Below are positions 59,101-64,000 of a DNA stretch of 64,000 bases, piece by piece. The translations under genes and the position numbers were made by a program. The stretch comes from Tamarix chinensis (Eukaryota > Streptophyta > Magnoliopsida > Caryophyllales > Tamaricaceae). The notes under the pieces were generated by a model. It was not told where the DNA came from and searched no databases. It was given only the letters and a program-made list of their open reading frames with translations. Location of the stretch: NCBI GenBank assembly GCA_030549775.1, contig CM060177.1, forward strand, positions 87,949,236 through 88,013,235. The letters are read 5' to 3'. Numbering within the stretch: position 1 is the first letter of the stretch; every line of letters starts with the position of its first letter.

Positions 59101-61754
59101 AGCATTACTAAGAATGGCTCTGGTTTCATGGTCCACCGTATGCTCCCATATAGCAGAGGGTGGCCTTGGCCTCTACAACATCCAAAACCAGAACAAAGCT
59201 GTTGTTCGAAAATGGCTCTGGCAGATAACCATGAAAAAAAAAATACTTTATGGGTAAATTGGTCCCATGAATATTATTTCAAATACAGCCAGGTAAGGGA
59301 TAGTGGCATTACTTCTAAACACTCGTGAGCAATGAAGAAGATCTTGCCATCTTGGAGCTTAGAAGTCAGTCAAGGGAATATACAATCCACACAGTGCTTC
59401 ACTACTCCGACAAATATAGCATTGTTATATGTTATGAGCTGTTCAGGAAAAAGCAATCAATGAAGCTATGGTGGAGAGCTGTTTGGCAGTCTGATAATAT
59501 TCCCAGGTGTCAATTTATCAATTGGTTAACAGCACAGAACAGAATGGCAACTAAGGAAGCATTAGCAAAACTGGGGAATACTATTGGCACCACAAGTGTA
59601 CTATATCAGCAGGATACAAAAACTTTGGATCATATGTTAGTCAAGCATGAATATGATAGCACTGTATGGCAAACTGTGATCAGCAAATTAGGGTCAGGCC
59701 ATACACCAACAGATTGGCAAGCAGAAGTTAAATAGATTGCACAACACAGCGGAAGACTGAAGAAGAAAAGAGTTGCACCGCAGATCTTGGCAGCAGCATT
59801 TGTATACTTCATGTTGGAGGGAAAGAATTCATCACATATTCCAGCATATCCAGCATTCTCCGCAACAGAGATTCAAGTAAATGGTGAAAGACATAATATG
59901 CAGACCCACGCAAAAGCTTTTGTTTTCAATCTTTAGTGGCATTAGTTGATGCCTTGATCATATAGATTTTTGGTGATCTCCCTAAGTTAAGGGCGTAATA
60001 GGGTGTAATACATGTCATTGGTGATAATAAAATCTACACTACATACTCCCCAAAAAAAAGGACATGAGATAATTACATGCTATATACAAAAGTAATATGC
60101 TCAACTGTGCTTTATCTGGACTTCTAAAAACAAATGGAATATAAAAGAGAGGATCTAAATACTGTGATCCCAAATACGAGACCACAAATAACTCTAGGTA
60201 ACTTTCATAGCAAAATACCTCTTCCTCTGTTGTGCGCTGCTGCTGCAAGGCTTCCAGCACAGAGTCTATGCTCACAGATGCATGTCTGGACTGAAAAGAA
60301 CAAGAAAGAAATGAATATAAATGCATAACATAAAATAATCGAAAGAGAAAGGGGGAAAAAAAAGAAGAAGAAAGAGAGATTGTAGGCCATGTTATTTTGT
60401 TCTTAATTAACGTAAGTTTGTCAGTGAAGCAACACTCAATTAGCAAGCATAACAAAAAACACTGTCAAACTACTAATCAGAGATCACAGAGGAGGGGACT
60501 TAAAAGTAGTCACTGCCCCCTCAGCTCTCTTTCATGTTCCGATGTTCATCCTTAGCCAGCCACCAGTTCCTCAGCAAACATGGCCCAAAACTTCTCTTTT
60601 AGAGACTAGATACCCAATGTGGTCAGCATATATTAGACAATGACATCGATCCCATAACTACCTTCAGAAAATGCAAAGATAAATGACAGACCACATACCT
60701 TTAAGGATTTCACTTCATCAAGGGCAGCAAGAATGTCCATCTCTCTTTTTGAGTCCAAGGTTCTGTTCTCCAAAGATTTCATGGCGTCTCCCATTTCTTC
60801 AGTTTTCCTCTTATTTTTGTCCTTTTCAACAGCCTACCAGACAAACATGTGTTATAAAGATAAATACAAATACTTTTCTATAATCCGACACCCCTGCCCA
60901 CACAAGCATAAATGACAGATATTCTAACATACCAAGAACAAAATCAATCAAAAATATTTTGCAGCTCACTCACCTCATCTTCTGCTCGCCAGGGTTCAAA
61001 ATTCCGCGTAGCACCGGATTCAACTACATAATCTGAATTCTGAGGGTCAGTCTTCATAACAAGCTCAGCTGAACATTTTGTACATTTGAAGTAGAATCTA
61101 AAAATTTGTATGCCCAGATATGTCTGCACACAAATGAAAAATATAAGTTCAAATCTCCATATATAATCGATAATACAAGCAACTTAAAACTACTCTGCCA
61201 CCCTCAAGACCAAAATTTCCTGGCTTTACACAGCCTGATATAACAATGTGACATATCCTTAAGTATTAAAATACAATTGAGAAATGTAAAACTGCAAGAT
61301 CACAGATATATACTTGTTGAAGCAGAAAAAAATTTACCAAGTAGGAACACTGGCACAGGGAAATGGTCGCTAAGACCACTCAGAAGCCATAAAACATTTT
61401 CGTAAAAACCAAGAGCTAAGGTCACCAAATAAGTTAATATACCAAGCAACAACAATACCAGGTTTAATTCCATAACATTTATAGACAATAATTCATAAGT
61501 AAACTACACAAATAAATCAATTTAAGTAATAGAAATAAGCAAAGTAAGGGCATTACCTCGCCAACAACATCTTCCTTCCTGGAATTGAATTTAGTCCCCT
61601 TGTAGATATAATTACCACAAGTGTTACACCGAATGCTCATCGGAAGCATCATACGCACCTTCATCTGCTGGTTTTTTGGCTGTCTCCGTCGTGGAATCTT
61701 TGCCGGATCAAAATCCGGCGGGTAATATTTGTTCAAAACTTTTCTCTCTGCCAT
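43938..61754 (-). CDS. YJU2: Pre-mRNA splicing factor YJU2 (CCDC94/CWC16 family), complete, 8 coding exons
   Basis: Coding exons, in transcript order, are 61754-61557, 61123-60974, 60833-60699, 60290-60219, 55076-55023, 54925-54815, 44351-44267 and 44155-43938. Joined they give 340 aa and a TGA stop. All introns are GT-AG; the first six coding exons are phase 0 and one codon (Gly269) is split between exons 7 and 8. The start [17 protein letters not shown] is the family's hallmark N-terminus, so the ATG is secure. A zinc-binding pair of CxxC motifs is visible (C43/C46 in exon 1, C80/C83 in exon 2), followed by the [14 protein letters not shown] segment, a charged helical middle with [12 protein letters not shown], and an acidic C-terminus ending DSDEDE. 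Known family role: a nuclear spliceosome factor that promotes branching, the first catalytic step. The N-terminus fits YJU2 rather than the paralogue Saf4/CCDC130. Introns 4 (5142 bp) and 6 (10463 bp) carry antisense LINEs. I see no frameshift or missing key residue, so the gene looks functional. Confidence 0.97.
44267..44351 (-). CDS. YJU2: YJU2 coding exon 7 (residues 241-268 plus one base)
   Basis: The acceptor is TCTGGTTTAG|AAACCA. The exon encodes [19 protein letters not shown] and then SHLSSLKTT. The donor is AACTG|GTTAGT. It is 85 nt, so the Gly269 codon is split with exon 8. Confidence 0.95.
45960..46473 (+). pseudogene. LINE1 ORF1, N-terminal part (DUF4283-like)
   Basis: [18 protein letters not shown] begins at 46030, then [20 protein letters not shown], and in other frames [28 protein letters not shown] and CADAIT. 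This is the usual plant L1 ORF1 order. Stops and shifts occur at about 46222 and 46425. It is cut at 46473 by the solo LTR; the codons for A-I-T continue at 49541. Confidence 0.8.
46474..49540 (+). repeat. Solo LTR (3067 bp) inserted in LINE1 ORF1, TSD ATAAC/ATAAT
   Basis: The right edge is GAGGTGTTACA (49540), a Gypsy-type LTR end; the left edge is TATATACCTCATTTTTCG (46474, decayed TG). ATAAC (46469-46473) and ATAAT (49541-49545) flank it. Removing the insert plus one duplication rejoins GCA-ATA-ACT to GCC-TCA-ATG-GAG, continuing the LINE ORF1 reading CADAIT-ASME. No retrotransposon coding domain lies inside; short open frames in it are not supported. Confidence 0.75.
49541..50225 (+). pseudogene. 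LINE1 ORF1, continuation with zinc-knuckle-like end
   Basis: After the LTR the frame gives [13 protein letters not shown] to 49589. It resumes at 49885 with IEVDVS, then [19 protein letters not shown] and a MCDNYG-like knuckle (about 50008). EQHMVYEW.PK.C is the signature before the ORF1 knuckle in plant L1 elements. It is split by the MITE at 49590-49884. Confidence 0.75.
49590..49884. mobile_element. hAT-like MITE copy 1 (295 bp), TSD CATAGAGG
   Basis: CATAGAGG is duplicated at 49582-49589 and 49885-49892 (8 bp, the hAT length). Ends are CATACAATTAAATACC and, inverted, CAATCAATAAAATCACG, only weakly inverted-repeat. The interior is rich in TATCGG/CCGATA words. Removing it plus one duplication restores LINE ORF1 (ATA-GAG-GTT-GAT-GTG). 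It is related to copy 2 at 58618-58885, sharing ATATTTTATATGTCGCGGTT in inverted orientation. Confidence 0.85.
50226..51190. other. Unassigned insertion or replacement inside LINE1
   Basis: It holds an (AAAT)n run at about 50289-50315 and a 57-bp tandem duplication (50389-50428 and 50446-50485, sharing atgcttctaattttcat). It replaces the expected ORF2 endonuclease. No coding domain was recognised. Confidence 0.5.
51190..53400 (+). pseudogene. LINE1 ORF2 reverse transcriptase remnant
   Basis: The pre-RT part has [20 protein letters not shown], then [17 protein letters not shown]. The RT has [12 protein letters not shown] (about 52085, first catalytic Asp) and [13 protein letters not shown] near 52386 (ADD box intact). 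Then come [20 protein letters not shown] (about 52590) and [20 protein letters not shown]. Stops and frameshifts occur throughout. The endonuclease is missing. It is transcribed, if at all, antisense to YJU2. Confidence 0.85.
53536..53553 (+). other. LINE1 3' poly-A tail
   Basis: An A-rich run with one G follows the RT remnant and a 3' UTR-like stretch. It marks the LINE 3' end. Confidence 0.6.
53554..54814. other. YJU2 intron 6 sequence next to exon 6
   Basis: AT-rich DNA with no recognised transposon domain. A poly-T run lies at about 54193-54208. It forms the donor-side part of the intron. Confidence 0.5.
54815..54925 (-). CDS. YJU2: YJU2 coding exon 6 (residues 204-240)
   Basis: The acceptor is TTTGGTGCAG|GGTTCC. 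The exon encodes [20 protein letters not shown] and then a polar segment ending YHDAK. The donor is GCAAAG|GTATGT. Length is 111 nt. It precedes the 10.5-kb intron 6. Confidence 0.95.
55023..55076 (-). CDS. YJU2: YJU2 coding exon 5 (residues 186-203)
   Basis: The acceptor is TTGCTTATAG|GAGAAG. The exon encodes [18 protein letters not shown]. The donor is TTTCAT|GTTAGT, a slightly weak GT site. This 54-nt microexon lies between the LINE2 intron and a 97-bp intron. Phase 0 is kept on both sides. Confidence 0.95.
55500..56590 (+). pseudogene. LINE2 ORF1 (DUF4283-like)
   Basis: [11 protein letters not shown]...[13 protein letters not shown] begins at about 55735. In the second half [20 protein letters not shown] (about 56100) is followed by [16 protein letters not shown] and [16 protein letters not shown] (about 56268), the pre-knuckle signature. 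Frameshifts occur around 55830-55870, 55960-56000 and 56175. It ends at a TGA near 56588, just before ORF2. Confidence 0.85.
56595..59735 (+). pseudogene. LINE2 ORF2: endonuclease, reverse transcriptase, zinc-binding domain
   Basis: The endonuclease start reads [15 protein letters not shown] (about 56600), then [12 protein letters not shown]. The RT has [34 protein letters not shown] and [13 protein letters not shown] (58050). The second catalytic box reads SFAYDVLLF near 58375, so ADD has become [11 protein letters not shown] (58590) is split by the MITE and resumes at [21 protein letters not shown]-terminally, [20 protein letters not shown] and [13 protein letters not shown] (59480-59570) are the zf-RVT pattern. 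There are many stops and the element is inactive. Confidence 0.87.
58618..58885. mobile_element. hAT-like MITE copy 2 (268 bp), TSD CCTACAAC/CTTACAAA
   Basis: It is the inverted relative of the MITE at 49590-49884 (shared ATATTTTATATGTCGCGGTT and repeated TATCAG/TATCGG words). Ends are CAAGTAATAAAACAG and, inverted, CATACAACAAAATATC. The flanking 8-mers at 58610-58617 and 58886-58893 match at 6 of 8. Removing the insert plus one duplication rejoins STRPT-NDK in LINE2 RT. Confidence 0.75.
60052..60059 (+). other. LINE2 3' poly-A tail
   Basis: AAAAAAAA follows the LINE 3' UTR ('ctacatactcccc'). Together with the ORF2 end at 59735 this fixes the LINE 3' edge. Confidence 0.6.
60219..60290 (-). 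CDS. YJU2: YJU2 coding exon 4 (residues 162-185)
   Basis: The acceptor is TCTTTTCAG|TCCAGA. The exon encodes [18 protein letters not shown] and RTTEEE. The donor is GAAGAG|GTATTT. Length is 72 nt. The 5.1-kb intron that follows in transcript order contains LINE2. Confidence 0.96.
60699..60833 (-). CDS. YJU2: YJU2 coding exon 3 (residues 117-161)
   Basis: The acceptor is CTGGTAG|GCTGTT. The exon encodes a highly charged helical stretch with [20 protein letters not shown] and [15 protein letters not shown], the usual coiled middle of the family. The donor is TTAAAG|GTATGT. Length is 135 nt. Confidence 0.96.
60974..61123 (-). CDS. YJU2: YJU2 coding exon 2 (residues 67-116)
   Basis: The acceptor is TGTGTGCAG|ACATAT. 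The exon encodes [20 protein letters not shown] with the second zinc CxxC (C80, C83), then the [14 protein letters not shown] block. The donor is GATGAG|GTGAGT. Length is 150 nt, phase 0 at both ends. Confidence 0.97.
61557..61754 (-). CDS. YJU2: YJU2 coding exon 1 (residues 1-66)
   Basis: The ATG lies at 61754-61752. The exon encodes the invariant N-terminal segment and the first zinc CxxC ([13 protein letters not shown]). It ends ...VVGE with a CGAG|GTAATG donor. It is 198 nt, exactly 66 codons. Reading through would add residues starting VMPLL, which do not fit the family. Confidence 0.97.
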
Positions 61755-61804
61755 CTTGTTTCTCTTACTTCAAGTTACACCAGATATCTTATATTTCTAT
61801 CAAT
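61755..61804 (-). other. Probable 5' UTR part of the YJU2 start-codon exon
   Basis: Just upstream of the ATG the minus strand shows a strong pyrimidine tract followed by TTTCTAG at 61807-61805. This is a good acceptor for a 5' UTR intron that would begin at 63705. The call rests only on splice-site quality. Confidence 0.4.
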
Positions 61805-63705
61805 CTAGAAACAAAAAAATCGACCCAGATCAGTGATGAAGCCTCATGGTGTCAGAGCACGATGCAATACTACAAAATAAAATCTATGATAAGGACACAT
61901 TACACTGAAAAATAAATCATAACAAGTGAACTTGGGTTGAGGAATCAGTTTGAGAATTAGGGTTAGATTTTAATGACAGCGACTTATAACCGACAAAATA
62001 ATTCAACAGCAATAATAAATGATACTAGGCTGAGTTTGAAGCCCATAGCGGATAGCAAATGGAGAATAGCATTTAGCTAATAGCGGAGTGTATTAGCCAA
62101 TTTCATCAGCATATATCATTACCATTTTATACATAGTTGTTTGGTAAACAAAACTGATAGCTCTTAGCTGGTAGTGGTTTGAATTGAATGTGCAAAATGA
62201 CATATGATGGCATCCATATTTATGCAGTATTTTTTTAACTAATTTTAAAATAATCTTGTGCATTGGATTTATCAGATATAGTAATATGATGTTTTAGAAT
62301 AAAAATATGTAATCTGAAAGGTTCAATCTTTTAATACTTCAAATAATATTTTGATTGGTTTGTTAAAAATACTCAAATATCCATCTATTTGATTAAACTA
62401 ATAGAATTTTTTCTGTTTTTTTTTTCACTTTGTTAAAAACTCAAGTGATTCCTCATCTAGCACCGGAAATAATTTGGTGAGATAGAAGTGGCTAAGATAT
62501 GATTGAAGTATCCCGAATGGGTGACAAACAAGCATGCAAAAAATAGAAACACAATAAATATATGTAAGATTATAATCTTAAAATAATTATACAATCCAAA
62601 CTCCATTATTATAACTAAATACATGCAAATGAAATAATAAAAATTAAAATACAATAATGACTTACGAGACCATCCAAAATCAAAAGCAACATGATTTAGA
62701 GGGAAAAACCTAACAGCCAAGGTTTCATCAATTGTTCTAAACAGGATATAGAATCTGGAGAAGAAAAACTACTAGTTTAGGCATTCACCTGGTTCGGAGA
62801 AGATATGACAGTCGAAGCAAAGTAGAAAAAGAATGTGTGGTGTGGTTTTTTAGTTTCAACACAAGAAAACCATCCAATTATGGATTACTACCAGAAAATC
62901 AATAGCAAGGTTGGAAGAACTAAATAAAGAAGCAGAAGAACTATTGAAAACTAAGACTCCAGTAACTTGCTAGTTAACTTTAACTAACTCAATATGCAAC
63001 TGAGTGTCAAGTAGTATGTAAATTAAAATCGAGAGTTCAGAATTTGTACTTGGACGTAGCATTATATTTTTCTTCCTTTACAAAGGTGCTTCTTTGGAAT
63101 CTAGAATTTTCTAATTTTATCTATACTTGCAACAACAGAATTAGTATATATACTACTCCGAATTTTCGTTGTGTGGAAACACGATGAAATTATGCTATTA
63201 CTACGTACAATTCAATGCAACAATTGAACGCGTCAACTAGCCCTTCAAATATTTAACGGCAAGCTTTTGAAAATATATAAATTGTACAATCCGAATCCCA
63301 CAATCAAGATTAAAAAGATCTTGAGATAAACTAAATAGAACATAAGCAATGGCCTTCTCCTCCCCCCAGAATCTAGTATCACAGGAATCGTATAATGGAG
63401 GATACAGTGTTATATCAGTAAAACTGACCTTTTGACGACAACTTAGCTGGTTACAACAAACGAATCAAATCCTTCTCAAGAGAAATCCAATTTATAGAAT
63501 CATAATTTATCTCCCAACCAGAAAATAACCTCCCTTTCGAATGTCGTAAGTTTGAATCCCAAAGAATCCCAGAAGTTATAAAGAGACAAAGAGGCACGCA
63601 GAACTCGAGAGCACGCGAGCTGCGAGGAGAGAGCGCAAAAAAAAAATTGCTTGTTAGAGGAGCAAGAATAGAAGGTAGGATTTATGGTGAAATAGGGAGG
63701 AGAAC
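61805..63705 (-). other. Candidate 5' UTR intron or upstream region of YJU2
   Basis: No coding segment was recognised. Around 62030-62230 there are repeated 'atagc'/'tagct' words (atagcggatagc, atttagctaatagcgg, tagctcttagctgg) together with tgtttggtaaac, a pattern often seen in short non-autonomous plant DNA transposons. I could not fix its ends. The rest is AT-rich. Confidence 0.35.
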
Positions 63706-63785
63706 CTGAGGAATAGCCGGCGACGGGCGATGAGAAGAGATGGAGGCCGCCAAGGAGGAGGAAAGGGCTGCTGAATGCTTTTTAT
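63706..63785 (-). other. Probable first, non-coding YJU2 exon (5' UTR)
   Basis: This is a short, locally GC-richer stretch with CTCCTCC/TCTTCTC-rich minus-strand sequence, typical of plant 5' UTRs. It is followed by CCTCAG|GTTCTC, a plausible donor at 63705-63704. The far edge is arbitrary. It would give a 5' UTR intron of about 1.9 kb (61805-63705). Confidence 0.4.
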
Positions 63786-64000
63786 TAGCCCGTCGATAGG
63801 AGCGATTTCAGGCAGGCTGGTAAGTTGATGTTTTTGACAAGCGACGTTTTTATCGAAAAACTTTGTAGAAAATATTTTGTCAATAAAATATCAAAAATAA
63901 AAACTATTTCTTATTTGTTGGTGCTTTTAGCTAAAACAAACACAAACTTTTTCTCTCTTTATTTTTTCAATTTTACTCGGCTTTCATATTTTCTGTTAAT
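63786..64000. other. Upstream end of the window, possible YJU2 promoter side
   Basis: The sequence is AT-rich and begins just upstream of the GC-richer presumed 5' UTR. I see no certain TATA box or other motif and no coding sequence. Confidence 0.25.

Larger units (their letters stand above)
55490..60059 (+). mobile_element. LINE2: L1-type retrotransposon in YJU2 intron 4, antisense, near full length
   Basis: ORF1 (about 55500-56590), ORF2 endonuclease remnant (56595-57250), RT (57440-59300), zinc-binding RT domain (59455-59735) and a poly-A tail (60052-60059) are in order on the plus strand. One MITE (58618-58885) interrupts RT. Stops and shifts are frequent, so it is dead. It fills almost all of the 5.1-kb intron 4 and is opposite to YJU2. 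The 5' end and target duplication are not resolved. Confidence 0.88.

Noticed and set aside
60039..60455. 138-aa minus-strand frame across YJU2 exon 4
   Set aside because: Only residues encoded by 60219-60290 are real; the rest reads into the two flanking introns.

Overview
This window is nuclear DNA of a flowering plant. The evidence is GT-AG introns, one conserved spliceosomal gene with plant-style exon structure, plant L1-type LINEs with a DUF4283-like ORF1, chromovirus Gypsy and Tork-like Copia remains, a plant mariner with a DD39D-type transposase, and strongly AT-rich DNA full of nested transposons. I cannot name the species. Only one host gene is convincing: YJU2/CCDC94 (CWC16 family), a splicing factor of 340 aa. 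It lies on the minus strand, its eight coding exons running from 61754 down to 43938. Every splice junction is GT-AG and the reading frame closes perfectly.

Layout. 1-10961: decayed Gypsy material (integrase/chromodomain end, polypurine tract and short LTR near 1450-2103; gag-protease-RT at about 2900-5735; a long minus-oriented LTR to 10961). 10962-24307: a large imperfect palindrome with its axis near 18456. It is made of two tail-to-tail mariner-like elements. The left arm is split by a Copia element (11874-16676) and the right arm by a 3.1-kb solo LTR (19264-22383) with a perfect TGATG target duplication. 25089-34625: a giant solo LTR (LTR-A, minus, TSD TAAGA). Inside its AAT microsatellite sits a second giant solo LTR in the other orientation (LTR-B, 28046-32932, TSD ATAAT). 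34626-39004 may be the remainder of an outer LTR into which LTR-A inserted. 39005-43532: AT-rich intergenic DNA with no gene recognised.

43533-63785: the YJU2 locus. Two introns are inflated by LINEs inserted antisense to the gene. Intron 4 (5.1 kb) holds LINE2 and intron 6 (10.5 kb) holds LINE1. LINE1 was hit by a 3.07-kb solo LTR and by a 295-bp hAT-like MITE; LINE2 was hit by a second MITE of the same family. At all three insertions, removing the insert plus one target duplication restores the LINE reading frame, which fixes the boundaries well. A foldback of about 174 bp lies 230 bp past the YJU2 stop codon.

The main points of interest are the nested giant solo LTRs with a six-copy internal motif, the mariner palindrome (which, if transcribed when intact, would have made a long hairpin RNA), the hAT-like MITE pair, and the foldback beside the YJU2 3' end. 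No CRISPR array, rRNA, tRNA or bacterial-type operon was seen.
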